This document shows positions 18,117-27,162 of a DNA stretch of 52,762 bases, piece after piece. The notes under the pieces are model-generated. The model was not told where the DNA came from and ran no database searches. It saw only the letters and a program-made list of their open reading frames with translations. The stretch lies in assembly GCA_930987725.1 (NCBI GenBank), contig CAKNKY010000013.1, positions 1 through 52,762 on the forward strand. Direction: 5' to 3'. Within the stretch, counting starts at the first letter, position 1; every line of letters starts with the position of its first letter. Position numbers and translations under genes: made by a program. This DNA comes from an uncultured Anaeromassilibacillus sp. Its GTDB lineage: Bacteria; Bacillota; Clostridia; Oscillospirales; Acutalibacteraceae.

Positions 18117-19169
18117 TTACGCCCCGGCGATGCGGATGACCGATTTCACAATGTTCGCCTTGTCCTTCACGCTCTGATCCATGGCGTTCTGGATGTCGTC
18201 AAACTCGAAGAAATTCGTGACGATGCCCTTGAGGTTGACGGCGCCGCTGGCCACAGCCTCGATCGCCATGGGATAAATATTGCGGTAGCGGAAGACGGTG
18301 CGGAAGGTGAGCTCCTTATCGAGCGCCATGCTCATGGGCAGTGTGACCTCGCCCGTTTTGCTGTAGCCGACGAACACGATCACGGCGCCCTTCTTCGCCA
18401 TCTCCACCGCCTGGCGGGCGGCCTGCGGCGCGCCGGACGTCTCGATGATCACGTCCGCGCCGCGGCCCTCCGTGAGGCGCATCACGGCCTGCACGGCGTC
18501 CTCTTCCGCGCTGTTCACCGTGGCGGCGGCGCCGAGCTCCTCCGCCTTCTGCAGGCGCTTGTCCATCACGTCCGTGACGAACACCTTCGGCACGCCGCGG
18601 GCGCGCAGCGCCATCATGGACACGAGGCCGATGCAGCCGGAACCGAGCACCACGGCGCGCTGCCCCGGACCTGCCTCCGCCTGGTTGGCGGCGTGGAAGC
18701 CCACGGCCAGCGGCTCGATGAGCGCGCCCTCGAGCGTGCTCACGTTCTCCGGCAGCGGGAAGCACAGGCCCGCCTCGTGCGCCACATATTCCTGGAACAC
18801 GCCGTCCACCGGAGGCGTAGCAAAGAACACGACGTCCGGGCAGAGGTTATAGCGGCCGGATTTGCAGAACTCGCAGTGGCCGCACGTCTTGCCGGGCTCG
18901 AGCGCCACGCGGTCGCCCACCTTGAGGTGGGTCACGTTTTTGCCCACCTCCACCACCGTGCCGCCGGATTCATGGCCGAGCACGAACGGCGGCTTCACGA
19001 TAAAATCGCCGATGGCGCCGGATTCATAGTAATGCAGATCGCTGCCGCACACGCCGACATACTCGATCTTCACGAGCACCTCGTCGTCCTTCGGCTGCGG
19101 GATGGGCCGCTGCTGGATCTCGATCCTGCCGATCTCCGTCATGACGGCCGTTTTCATCATGCCTTCCAT
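18117..19169 (-). CDS. Zinc-dependent polyol dehydrogenase (sorbitol/xylitol type)
   Basis: A 350-residue medium-chain dehydrogenase. The catalytic zinc site is C-GSDLHYY (Cys near 41) with the histidine-glutamate of GHESGG (near 66-67); the four structural zinc cysteines are in the [15 protein letters not shown] loop; the Rossmann motif is GSGCIGL near 177. The sequence pattern ([17 protein letters not shown]) places it with sorbitol/L-iditol/xylitol 2-dehydrogenases, which oxidise a polyol to a ketose with NAD. It stands alone with its own promoter and no sugar transporter or kinase beside it, so the real substrate is open. The ATG at 19169 has AAAGGAG 9 bases upstream. Confidence 0.88.
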   Translation of the reverse strand: MEGMMKTAVMTEIGRIEIQQRPIPQPKDDEVLVKIEYVGVCGSDLHYYESGAIGDFIVKPPFVLGHESGGTVVEVGKNVTHLKVGDRVALEPGKTCGHCEFCKSGRYNLCPDVVFFATPPVDGVFQEYVAHEAGLCFPLPENVSTLEGALIEPLAVGFHAANQAEAGPGQRAVVLGSGCIGLVSMMALRARGVPKVFVTDVMDKRLQKAEELGAAATVNSAEEDAVQAVMRLTEGRGADVIIETSGAPQAARQAVEMAKKGAVIVFVGYSKTGEVTLPMSMALDKELTFRTVFRYRNIYPMAIEAVASGAVNLKGIVTNFFEFDDIQNAMDQSVKDKANIVKSVIRIAGA

Positions 19170-19285
19170 TTCAAAAACTCCTTTCCCCTGCCCCGGGCCT
19201 TCCGCCCCGCCGGGCAGTGTGCCGCGGCGCCGGGCAGCCAGTGCCCGGCCTCACCGCCGTGAAGGGATTTTTCCCTTTCCCTTTC

Positions 19286-19315
19286 ATCATAAGGGCAGGA
19301 AGCGGCGGCTGTCAA
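19286..19315 (-). promoter_or_regulatory. Promoter of the polyol dehydrogenase gene
   Basis: Perfect TTGACA (19315-19310), an 18-bp spacer and TATGAT (19291-19286) on the minus strand. The leader of about 110 nt is GC-rich, with several CCCGGC/GCCGGG blocks that could pair. Confidence 0.65.
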
Positions 19316-19385
19316 GCGGGAAATGGCGCAAAAGGCGGGGTGTGTGAATCTTTTTTGAATTTCCGCCGCCCGGCGGGCAAGAAAC

Positions 19386-19415
19386 TTGACAGCGGCGCGC
19401 ACCCCGGGGTAGAAT
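19386..19415 (+). promoter_or_regulatory. Promoter of the DUF815 ATPase gene
   Basis: Perfect TTGACA (19386-19391), an 18-bp spacer and TAGAAT (19410-19415). The start codon is about 44 nt downstream of the expected transcription start. Confidence 0.7.
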
Positions 19416-19465
19416 AAGCGTAACAAAAAGCCAAACGGCAAGGATTTTGGAAGAGGGAATGATCC

Positions 19466-20701
19466 ATGAAGGGAAAACGGCTGGAAGCGGCCATGAAAAT
19501 GGCCTCGCTTTCCATTTATAAAGGGATTCTGCGCCGCACGGTGCCGAAGGCGCTTTACGACCTGCTCTGGGCGCAGACGGACGAATCGTTCCTGCGCGCG
19601 TGGGGGGCCCTCTTCGCGGCCCTGTGCGAGCGCGGCATGAGCGGCAACCTCACCGGCTCGCTCACGGAGGCGGCGCTCTATGACGAGAACGCTTTCTCGC
19701 TGGCGGCGGCCGCCGGGCGCGAGATCCCGGCCCCGCTGCGCGAAGCGGCCGGCCGCGACCTGGGCATGATCCTGGAGCTCGGCGCGCTCACGCCGGCCGA
19801 CCTGCTCGAGGACGGCCCGGCGGGCGCCCGGGAACTCTCGCTGCCCGCCTGGGGCTGCGGCCAACCGGTGGAGCAGCTCGCGGGCGCCGGCAGCCTGGAG
19901 GACCGGCTCGAGCTCTTTTACCGGGCAAACGGCTGCGGCATGTATGCGCGCTACCGCGCGTTCATCTGGCGCGACCACGGCATTCACCCGGTGGAACACC
20001 CGGACCGCACGACGCTGCGCGACCTCAAGGGCTACGAGATCCAGCGCCGCATGGCGATCGACAACACCGTGGCCTTCCTCGTGGGCCTGCCGGCGAACAA
20101 CTGCCTGCTCTACGGCGACCGCGGCACCGGCAAATCCTCCACGGTGAAGGCGATCCTGAACGAGTACTACATGCGCGGCCTGCGCATGATCGAGATGCCG
20201 AAGGAGTCGCTCATGGACTTCCCACGCCTCGTCGATCAGATTGCGCCGCTGCCGATGCGCTTCATCCTCTTTATCGACGACCTCTCGTTCTCGAGCCAGG
20301 ATGACACGTACGCGGCGCTCAAGGCCGTGCTCGAGGGCGGCCTGGCGGCACGGCCGGCGAACACGCTCATCTACGCCACGTCGAACCGCCGCCACCTGGT
20401 CCGCGAAACGTTCTCGGACCGCGAGGGCGACGAGGTGCACAAGGGAGACACGATCCAGGAGAGCCTTTCCCTGGCAGACCGCTTCGGCCTGAGCATCCGC
20501 TTCTCCGTGCCGGACAAGTGGCGCTACCTCGAGATTGTGCGCCAGCTCGCCGTGCAGCGCGGCCTGGAGGACCACCTGGACGAGCTGGAAGCCCCGGCCG
20601 AGCGCTGGGCCACGGAGCGCGGCGGCCGTTCCCCGCGCTGCGCGCGCCAGTTTATCGACGACGCGGAGGCAAGGATCCGCCGCGGCGAACCGCTGCGCTG
20701 A
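19466..20701 (+). CDS. DUF815 AAA-type ATPase
   Basis: A 411-residue cytoplasmic protein whose C-terminal two thirds is a AAA module: Walker A GDRGTGKSS (about residues 214-222), Walker B LFIDDLSF (about 270-277), sensor 1 ATSNRRHLV, and an arginine-finger region RFGLSIRF. This arrangement is DUF815 (PF05673), a widespread single-domain ATPase family of unknown function. The N-terminal 180 residues are all-helical and Ala/Leu-rich. It is followed after 61 bp by the binding-protein/peptidoglycan-binding lipoprotein with no terminator between, so the two are probably co-transcribed. Confidence 0.88.
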   Translation: MKGKRLEAAMKMASLSIYKGILRRTVPKALYDLLWAQTDESFLRAWGALFAALCERGMSGNLTGSLTEAALYDENAFSLAAAAGREIPAPLREAAGRDLGMILELGALTPADLLEDGPAGARELSLPAWGCGQPVEQLAGAGSLEDRLELFYRANGCGMYARYRAFIWRDHGIHPVEHPDRTTLRDLKGYEIQRRMAIDNTVAFLVGLPANNCLLYGDRGTGKSSTVKAILNEYYMRGLRMIEMPKESLMDFPRLVDQIAPLPMRFILFIDDLSFSSQDDTYAALKAVLEGGLAARPANTLIYATSNRRHLVRETFSDREGDEVHKGDTIQESLSLADRFGLSIRFSVPDKWRYLEIVRQLAVQRGLEDHLDELEAPAERWATERGGRSPRCARQFIDDAEARIRRGEPLR

Positions 20702-20762
20702 GCGGAACTAAAACAGAAAAACGGCCCTGCGGGGCCATGATGCAACAGGAAGGAGATGCCAG

Positions 20763-21980
20763 GTGCGGAAGCTTTGGAAAAACGGGGTGCGGCGGCTGCT
20801 GGCGCTCGTGTGCACGGCCGCGCTGGCCGCATGCACGGCGGCAGGCTGCAGCCCTTCGAACGATGTGACCTCAGGTGTGGGAAGCACCGACTTCCCCGTG
20901 ACGGTGAACGATGTAACCATCTCTCAGAAGCCGGAGGGCGTGGCCGCCCTCTCCGCCAATCTGGCGGACGTGGTGCTGGCGCTCAACTATGAGCTGCCGC
21001 TTAAGGTGCGCACGGCCGACTGCCTGCAGAGCGACCTCGACGTGCTGCCCGTGGTGGAGGCGGACGACTACGCTTCCATGAGCGCGGCGGGCGCAACGCT
21101 CGCCCTGCAGGACGGGACGCCCACGCAGGAGCAGCAGGACGCGGCCTCGCAGGCCGGCGTGACGCTCCTGGGCATTGCCCCGGCCACCTCGCGCGAGGAC
21201 CTGACGCGGCTTTACGCCCAGGTGGGCGCCGCGCTGAACGGCGGCGTGACGGGCTATGAGAAGGGTGAAAAGACGGCGGGCAACGTGTGCATCACGATCG
21301 ACGACGTGGCCCGCGTCATCCCCGAGACGAGCACGCCGCGCGTGGCGTGCTACCTCACGGACGCCTCCGGCGGCGCGGTGACGGGCGATCAGTTCGCCAG
21401 CATGCTGTTCGAGAGCGCGGGCCTCACGAACGCGGCCACCGACTGCACCGGCGGCGAATTCCCGCTGGAAAACCTGCGGCTGGCCGATCCCTCCTACATC
21501 TTCTGCCCGGAGGGCGTGAAAGCGCAGCTCGAGGCCGCCGACGGCTACAAGGACCTGACGGCCGTGAAGGAAGGCCGCGTCTATGAGATGGACCCCACCT
21601 GGATGACGTGCCAGGGCCGCGGGATTGTGCAGGCCGTGTCGTTCATGGCGGGCACGGCCTACCCGGAACTGCTGGAGAGCGACAACGGCACCTCCTCCGA
21701 CGGCGGAGACGGAGACACGTCCTCCTCCGCGTCGTCTCTGCCGGAGGGTACGCCGGAAGGCACGCTGAAATTCGGCGATGAGGGCGACGACGTCCTGCGC
21801 CTGCAGTACCGCCTGCAGGAGCTCGGCTATCTGTTCGTGAATCCCACCGGCCTCTATGCCGAAGGCACGGAGCAGAGCGTGAAGGACTTCCAGCTCCTGA
21901 ACGGCATGCTCGTGACGGGCGTGGCCGACGAGGAGACGCTGGCGCTGCTCTTCTCCGACGAAGCGCAGCCCCGAAACTGA
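20763..21980 (+). CDS. Lipoprotein: periplasmic-binding-like domain fused to peptidoglycan-binding domain
   Basis: This 405-residue protein starts at GTG with AGGAGATG upstream. A lipoprotein signal ends at TAAGC (Cys near residue 29). Residues about 45-310 resemble the class III binding proteins for cobalamin and iron siderophores (BtuF/FhuD type): VTISQKPEGVAALSANLADVVLAL near the start, and later DLTAVKEGRVYEMDPTWM. After a Ser/Asp/Gly linker, residues about 330-395 form a PG_binding_1 module (LKFGDEGDDVLRLQYRLQELGY and GTEQSVKDFQLLNG). No permease or ATPase for uptake lies nearby. The fusion suggests a cell-wall-tethered ligand sensor or scavenger, not a plain ABC component; that role is inference. 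Confidence 0.82.
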   Translation: MRKLWKNGVRRLLALVCTAALAACTAAGCSPSNDVTSGVGSTDFPVTVNDVTISQKPEGVAALSANLADVVLALNYELPLKVRTADCLQSDLDVLPVVEADDYASMSAAGATLALQDGTPTQEQQDAASQAGVTLLGIAPATSREDLTRLYAQVGAALNGGVTGYEKGEKTAGNVCITIDDVARVIPETSTPRVACYLTDASGGAVTGDQFASMLFESAGLTNAATDCTGGEFPLENLRLADPSYIFCPEGVKAQLEAADGYKDLTAVKEGRVYEMDPTWMTCQGRGIVQAVSFMAGTAYPELLESDNGTSSDGGDGDTSSSASSLPEGTPEGTLKFGDEGDDVLRLQYRLQELGYLFVNPTGLYAEGTEQSVKDFQLLNGMLVTGVADEETLALLFSDEAQPRN

Positions 21981-21997
21981 ACCCGGTTCACAGAAAA

Positions 21998-22039
21998 CCG
22001 GCCGGAAGCTTTGGCGAAAAGCTTCCGGCCGGCTTTTTC
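21998..22039 (+). terminator. Intrinsic terminator
   Basis: The stem CCGGCCGGAAGCTT with its complement, a short loop, then CTTTTTCG. It closes the DUF815/lipoprotein transcript. The same CCGGCCGGAAGC core is used in the terminator at 24383-24415. Confidence 0.9.
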
Positions 22040-22096
22040 GTTTTCCCGGCCCCGCAGGGGGAAGGACGGCAGGGCAGTATTGTTCCAAAAAATTTG

Positions 22097-22125
22097 TTGC
22101 CATTCCGGTCTTGCCGTATTATAAT
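22097..22125 (+). promoter_or_regulatory. Promoter of the interrupted protease gene
   Basis: TTGCCA (22097-22102), a 17-bp spacer and TATAAT (22120-22125). The leader of about 150 nt to the ATG at 22285 is AT-rich and I see no other gene in it. The promoter is intact even though the coding frame downstream is broken. Confidence 0.75.
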
Positions 22126-22284
22126 AAAAGTGGTAAAAATATCTATATGCAGTTATATTTTTATTGAATTCGCCTTGTTTTCCGAAAGAGGTGGGTCCCA
22201 TGGAGAAGGAAGCCTGCGCGGCTGTTCCCCGCAGAAATCATTTTATCGGATACGAAAACCCGGTTTAATCTGGAAGAAGGAAAA

Positions 22285-23367
22285 ATGATGAAAAAAGCGG
22301 CGGTTCTCTTGATGGCAGTTTTTTTGCTCACAATCAATGGCAATACGGCATTCGCGCAGGACGGTAAACTTACCGAAACTGCTCTTGTGAACAGTGGAAT
22401 TACGAAAATTAATGCTTCCGTAGAAAGCGGCACTTCTCTTCACCTGACAGATGAAGAGGCCTATGCGCTATTGGCATATGGCGGAGAAGAGGGGATGGAG
22501 GCTATTCAGAAAGTTATTCTGCCGGTGGTTGAACCTGAATCTCCCGCAGGCACCAGTGTTTCCAAACCCAGCCGGGAACGCTATTCCTATCTCTATGACC
22601 CTGATACCGGGGAACTCACTTATGTTGACGGGAACAGGTTTTATGAGCCTGCTCCGGAGAGAAATTCAGCCGAATCGGTTACTCCGCTGGATGCATATCC
22701 TACCGATTGATATACGACTAATCCGGAAGAGTACAGCGATACACGTTCCACCTGTAAGTTAATCATGTATTCCTCTGCTCTCGGCTCATACTTTGGCGGA
22801 AGTGGATGGCTACTCACCAGCAACGACGTGGTTACAGCTGGGCATTGCCTTTATAATGAGATGCTATTTGGCGGCGATAGTTGGGCGACTTATATCAAAA
22901 TCATTCCTTCATATAGTGAGGCCAATCCAAATGGAGCTTATGGCAGCCTGTACAGTTATCTGGAACTTGACAGTATAGAGATTGGCGGCGGATGGATTGA
23001 CGGTGGAATACGTTCAGATGACTGGGCAGTTATGAGTCTAGACGGAAACTATCCAGCCTCTGCAGGACACTACACTCCTGTTGTCGCGGGTGAAATTGAC
23101 GGATGGGCTCGCATAGAAGGATATAATAGCGACGACAGTCTGCAACAGGATTTACGTAATATCGGTGGGCCTATCGTCGGAATTGGAATTTTTGGTCAAG
23201 CGGAAGGAATCATGTCCTTTGAGGGCCAGGTACATAACGGGATGAGCGGAGGCCCCTGCATGGAAAGCGGCCAATATGTAATGGGAATTGCAAAAGGAAC
23301 CGGAATTCATGGGGAAATTCTCAAAATTGACGATTGGCTTTGTAATAAACTTCTTTCTTACCAATAA
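22285..23367 (+). pseudogene. V8-like (S1B) secreted serine protease, interrupted by in-frame TGA
   Basis: One reading frame runs from 22285 to 23367 with a single stop, TGA at 22708-22710. Before it: a signal peptide (residues 1-24, ending TAFA) and a propeptide-like region of about 115 residues. After it, in the same frame and with 18 sense codons before the next Met: a trypsin-fold domain with His in TAGHC (codon 22843), Asp in SDDWAV (23017-23022) and Ser in GMSGGPC (codon 23245). This matches extracellular glutamyl endopeptidase/V8-like enzymes. The second half has no signal peptide and no ribosome site at ATG 22765, so it is unlikely to work alone. The region has clearly lower GC than its flanks, which suggests transfer. 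It could be a nonsense mutation (CGA or TGG to TGA), a sequencing error, or readthrough. Confidence 0.82.
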
Positions 23368-23398
23368 TCCCCAACAACGCAGGAAGGAGGATGCCGAA

Positions 23399-24352
23399 AT
23401 GAAAGGATGGAGCCGCATCGCAGGGAAAACCCTTTCCGTGCTCTTCCTCTGCGCGGCGCTTGCGCTGGGAGGGTGCGGGCAGGGTGCGCCGGACGTTTCC
23501 TCCGGCACGCCTTCCTCTGCGGCCCCGGAGACCTCTTCCTCCCGGCGGAGCGCGGCGCAGGATCCGGGAAAGCTTTCCTTCACCCCTTCCACAGACCCGG
23601 AAGTGATTGAAGAAAAGGTGGAGGAAGCCCTCGCCATCGTCAATGAATACATCAGATTCGGCGAGAGAGGGGTTTTCCTTGGCAGCGAATTGCTCTGGTA
23701 TTTGAACGAATACGGGGGCGAAGAGGGGAAGGAAGCGCTGGACAAGGCTGTAGGGGATCGCGATACGATCATTGACCCAAATCCAACGATTTACAACGCC
23801 ATGAAATGGGCGGGGACCGACGCGGAGAGCTACCGTATGACCCGGGGAGAGGACACGCCCTCGCGCCTTATGCTCATACTCGACGCACAGCCGACCTTCG
23901 GATCCCCTTTTGGCTCGAAGATCACCGAAATGGCAGCCTGGCAGCTGGTATGGGTCATCACGACGGTTCAGGCAGGGCCGTGTCCGTTTTGCGACTGCAC
24001 GACATGGGCGCTGGTAAATCTTGGGAAAATGGACGCGGAGGCGGATGAGATCCGCTGGATGTCGGTTTGCGAATTGATAACCTATGAAAATGTACAGAGA
24101 TCCGTGTTAACCTATCCCCTGTGGGTAAAGCCGGGCGTCATGGTAGAAACGGAGGGGGGCCATCTTGCAGACGCCAGCACGCTGGGCGTGGCACGCGGGG
24201 AACGCAGCTCCCTCACGGAAATCGTGCATGTAACCTGGCCGGGAGGATATTCCTGCGATATTTCGGAGGAATTCCTGATCACCCCGGATCCGGAAACCGT
24301 CAACGCGGCAACCGGTGAGGACTTTTCCTGGGAAGATCTCTTCCCGGGATAA
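23399..24352 (+). CDS. Lipoprotein of unknown function
   Basis: A 317-residue protein with a lipoprotein signal ending in LGGC (Cys near 22), a Ser/Pro/Glu-rich linker, and a soluble domain that I do not recognise. The start ATG 23399 has AGGAAGGAGG 8 bases upstream. A short segment, YGGEEGKEALDKAV (near residue 110), closely matches YGGEEGMEAIQKVI in the propeptide region of the preceding protease gene, so the two share a small module. The domain contains a cysteine pair in PCPFCDC, possibly a metal or disulfide site. It lies 31 bp behind the protease and may be transcribed with it; its GC is back to the level of the rest of the window. Confidence 0.8.
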   Translation: MKGWSRIAGKTLSVLFLCAALALGGCGQGAPDVSSGTPSSAAPETSSSRRSAAQDPGKLSFTPSTDPEVIEEKVEEALAIVNEYIRFGERGVFLGSELLWYLNEYGGEEGKEALDKAVGDRDTIIDPNPTIYNAMKWAGTDAESYRMTRGEDTPSRLMLILDAQPTFGSPFGSKITEMAAWQLVWVITTVQAGPCPFCDCTTWALVNLGKMDAEADEIRWMSVCELITYENVQRSVLTYPLWVKPGVMVETEGGHLADASTLGVARGERSSLTEIVHVTWPGGYSCDISEEFLITPDPETVNAATGEDFSWEDLFPG

Positions 24353-24382
24353 GGGCGGCGCCTTTCCCCGCCCTTTTGCGGT

Positions 24383-24415
24383 AAAAAACCGGCCGGAAGC
24401 TTCCGGCCGGTTTTT
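24383..24415. terminator. Perfectly palindromic bidirectional terminator
   Basis: AAAAACCGGCCGGAA, two bases, then the exact complement ending in TTTTT. It can stop the lipoprotein gene (+) and asnB (-). It is closely related in sequence to the terminator at 21998-22039. Confidence 0.9.
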
Positions 24416-24463
24416 CGTTTTCCCGGGCAGGGCTCTGCGGGTCCCCCGCCCGTGCGGCCGGCG

Positions 24464-26344
24464 TCACGCGATCGGCGGGTTCCGGCCCGGCTCATGCGTC
24501 GCGCCGTTGAAATAGATGTCGTACCAGATGAGGAAGACGTAGATCGTCCAGATCTTGCGGTTGTTGTCGCGGCGGCCGGCGCGGTGCTCGTCGAGCAGGG
24601 CGACAAGCTCCTTCGTCTGGAAGAACTGCGCGGCCGTCTCGCTCTCAAACGCCTGGCGCACAATGTTGTAATAGCGGTCCTCGCGCAGCCACACGCGCGT
24701 GGGCACCGGGAAGCCGAGCTTCTTCTTCTGCGCGGTGGCGGGCGGCAGGCGGCGCAGCGCAGCCTTGCGCATGGCCACCTTCGTGTTCTCGCGGTTCACG
24801 CGCAGACGGCGCGGGATGCGCGAGGCCACGGCAAAGACCTCCTTGTCCAGGAAGGGGACGCGCAGCTCGAGCGAGTTGGCCATGCTCATGCGGTCCGCCT
24901 TGAGCAGGATGTCGCCGGCCAGCCAGACGTTGATGTCGAGCAGCTGCATCTTCGTCACGTCGTCGAGGCCCTGGGCGCGGTCATAGACGGGCTTCGTGAC
25001 CTCCTGCGGGCGCGTGCACGGCAGGCCGGGCTTCAGCAGGCGGCGCTTCTCCTCCATGGTGAACATGGAGCAGTTGCCGATGAAGTTTTCCTCGATGGTC
25101 TGCGCGCCGCGGATGAGGAAGCTCTTGCCGCGGAACGAGAACGGCAGCGCCTTCGCCACGGCGGCCGCCGCGCGGCGCAGGAAGAGCGGCAGCTTCTGAT
25201 AGGCGGCGAGATCGTCCGGCTCATGATAGATGTTGTAGCCGCCGAAGAGCTCGTCCGCCCCTTCGCCGGAGAGCACGACCTTCACATACTCGCTCGCGAT
25301 TTTCGACACGAAATAGAGCGCGATGCACGAGGCGTCCGCCACGGGCTGATCCATGTGATACTGCACCTTGCGGATGTTGCCCCAGTATTCCTCGGGGCTG
25401 ATCACCTTGTAATGGTGCTCGAGGCCGATCTTTTCGCTCAGATCCTTTGCGAAATCGATCTCGTTGTACCGCTCGCCGTAATCGAAGCCGACGGTGAACG
25501 TCTTCTGCCCGGCGAAATACGTGGAGACATAGCTCGAATCGACGCCCGAGGAGAGGAAGCAGCCAACCTCGACGTCGCTGATCTTGTGCGCCGCCACGGA
25601 ATCCTCAAACACGTCGGCGATGGCCTGCACGGCCTCCTCCTCCGTCATGCCCTCCTCGGGGCGGAACTTCGGCTCCCAGTAGCGGGTGATCTCGATCTTG
25701 CCGTCCTTGAGCACGAGGTAATGCGCCGGGGGCAGCAGGAACACGTCCTCAAAGAACGTTTCCGGCGGCGGCATGTATTCAAACGAGATATAGCGGTCGA
25801 GCGCGCGGGCGTTGAACTTCTTGCGGAAGCCGGGGAACGCCAGCAGACTTTTGATCTCGGAGCCGTAAAGAAAGCGGCCGTCCTGCATAGAATAATGCAG
25901 CGGCTTGATGCCGAAGAAATCGCGCGCGAGGAACAGGCTCTTCTCCTTCGTGTTCCAGATGGCGAAGCCGAACATGCCGCGCAGGCGGTTGAGCAGGCCG
26001 GGACCCCACTCCTCGAAGCCGTGCACGAGCACCTCGGAATCCGTCTGCGTGCGGAACGTGTGGCCCTTGGCCAGCAGCTCCTCGCGCAGGGGGCGGTAGT
26101 TGTAGATCTCGCCGTTGAACGTGAGCACGAGCGTTTTGTCCTCATTGTAGATGGGCTGGTCGCCGCTTTCCGTGATGTCGATGATGCTCAGGCGGCGGAA
26201 GCCCATGGCGATGCCGTCGCCCAGGTAAAAGCCGCTGCTGTCCGGCCCGCGGTGCGTGATGACGTCCGTCATCCGGCGCAGCACGGCCTCTCTGTTTTCG
26301 TTTTCATCCAGCACTTCGCCGGTAAATCCACAAATTCCGCACAT
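24464..26344 (-). CDS. asnB: Asparagine synthetase (glutamine-hydrolysing)
   Basis: This 626-residue enzyme makes asparagine from aspartate, glutamine and ATP. The mature N terminus CGICGFTG supplies the class II amidotransferase nucleophile Cys2. The glutaminase domain has the RGMFGFAIW and ARDFFGIKPLHY blocks; the synthetase domain has the pyrophosphate loop SSGVDSSYV (about residue 265) and a GEGADELFGGY motif. I set the start at ATG 26344 because the catalytic cysteine must be residue 2; AGGAGAG lies 9 bases upstream. It begins 4 bp after the CpXC gene, in one operon. AsnB paralogues of this kind can also amidate other acids, for example in cell-wall or capsule paths, but nothing nearby points to that. 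Confidence 0.94.
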   Translation of the reverse strand: MCGICGFTGEVLDENENREAVLRRMTDVITHRGPDSSGFYLGDGIAMGFRRLSIIDITESGDQPIYNEDKTLVLTFNGEIYNYRPLREELLAKGHTFRTQTDSEVLVHGFEEWGPGLLNRLRGMFGFAIWNTKEKSLFLARDFFGIKPLHYSMQDGRFLYGSEIKSLLAFPGFRKKFNARALDRYISFEYMPPPETFFEDVFLLPPAHYLVLKDGKIEITRYWEPKFRPEEGMTEEEAVQAIADVFEDSVAAHKISDVEVGCFLSSGVDSSYVSTYFAGQKTFTVGFDYGERYNEIDFAKDLSEKIGLEHHYKVISPEEYWGNIRKVQYHMDQPVADASCIALYFVSKIASEYVKVVLSGEGADELFGGYNIYHEPDDLAAYQKLPLFLRRAAAAVAKALPFSFRGKSFLIRGAQTIEENFIGNCSMFTMEEKRRLLKPGLPCTRPQEVTKPVYDRAQGLDDVTKMQLLDINVWLAGDILLKADRMSMANSLELRVPFLDKEVFAVASRIPRRLRVNRENTKVAMRKAALRRLPPATAQKKKLGFPVPTRVWLREDRYYNIVRQAFESETAAQFFQTKELVALLDEHRAGRRDNNRKIWTIYVFLIWYDIYFNGATHEPGRNPPIA

Positions 26345-26348
26345 GGGC

Positions 26349-27089
26349 TTATTCTCTCCTGTCTGTTGATTCGGCCTGTTCTTCGCCTTCGGCCTGCTCC
26401 GCCGCCTGATCTTCGGGCTGCTCCTCCTGCCGCTCGTCGCGGCCGGTGCGGTAGCGCTCGAACAGGCGCCGTGCAAACGATTCGTCCACCAGAAGGAAAT
26501 CGCCGCCGTCCGGCGGGAGCAGAAACTCCACGATGGCGGAGGCCTTGTGGTAGGCGGAGAACGAGGTGACACGGTGGACGGGCTGCTCCTCCCCCTCCAG
26601 GCTGAAGAGGAAGCCGATGCGCTCGCGCTCCTCGTCGCCGGAAACGTAAAGCCCCTGCGTCACGCGCTTGCCGGAGCTGCGCTCGAGCACCAGGGCCACC
26701 AGGAGCTTGACAAGCTCCACCGCCCTGTCGTCGAGGCCGTCTTCAAAAAGGAGGATTTTTTCTTTCAGGGAGGCCAGCGAGCCGGTGACGCGCTTGCGCA
26801 CGCCGCGAAGCTGCGGGAACTGCGCCGCGATGCCGGCGGCCTTCTGCTCGTCCGGCTCCTGCGGCAGCACATACACCATGAAGCGGCGCCCCTTGTCGTG
26901 GTAAAGGCACGGATAAGCCAGCGTAGCCTCGTGGCCGCACTGCGGGCACTTCCAGTCGAACAGCGTCTCGTCGAGCACCTCGGCACGCAGGTTCGGATTG
27001 ACCTCCGCGTTGATGCCCGTCCACATCCGCGCCGCCACCCGCGCGCCGCATCCTGGGCATATGACTTCCTTGCTGATCTCCGTTGACAT
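26349..27089 (-). CDS. CpXC domain protein
   Basis: A 246-residue protein with two CPxCG knuckles (CPGCG near residue 10 and CPQCG near 47), the CpXC signature (PF14353), which probably bind one zinc. The rest is an alpha/beta region of unknown role, and the last 35 residues are Glu/Gln-rich low complexity. The start ATG 27089 is preceded by GGAGGAGG; an open extension upstream runs through the promoter and is not coding. It is the first gene of a two-gene operon with asnB, 4 bp apart. Confidence 0.85.
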   Translation of the reverse strand: MSTEISKEVICPGCGARVAARMWTGINAEVNPNLRAEVLDETLFDWKCPQCGHEATLAYPCLYHDKGRRFMVYVLPQEPDEQKAAGIAAQFPQLRGVRKRVTGSLASLKEKILLFEDGLDDRAVELVKLLVALVLERSSGKRVTQGLYVSGDEERERIGFLFSLEGEEQPVHRVTSFSAYHKASAIVEFLLPPDGGDFLLVDESFARRLFERYRTGRDERQEEQPEDQAAEQAEGEEQAESTDRRE

Positions 27090-27162
27090 CGTTCCGTCCT
27101 CCTCCTCGCGGGGCAGCGCCCCTCCGGCGCGCGTCCCTGCCGGGACTGCGGCTTTTCCAAAT

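Noticed and set aside
22708-22710. Selenocysteine insertion at the protease TGA
   Set aside because: No SECIS-like stem-loop is visible just downstream, the position is outside the catalytic triad, and other genes here use TGA as stop, so recoding of UGA in general is also ruled out.
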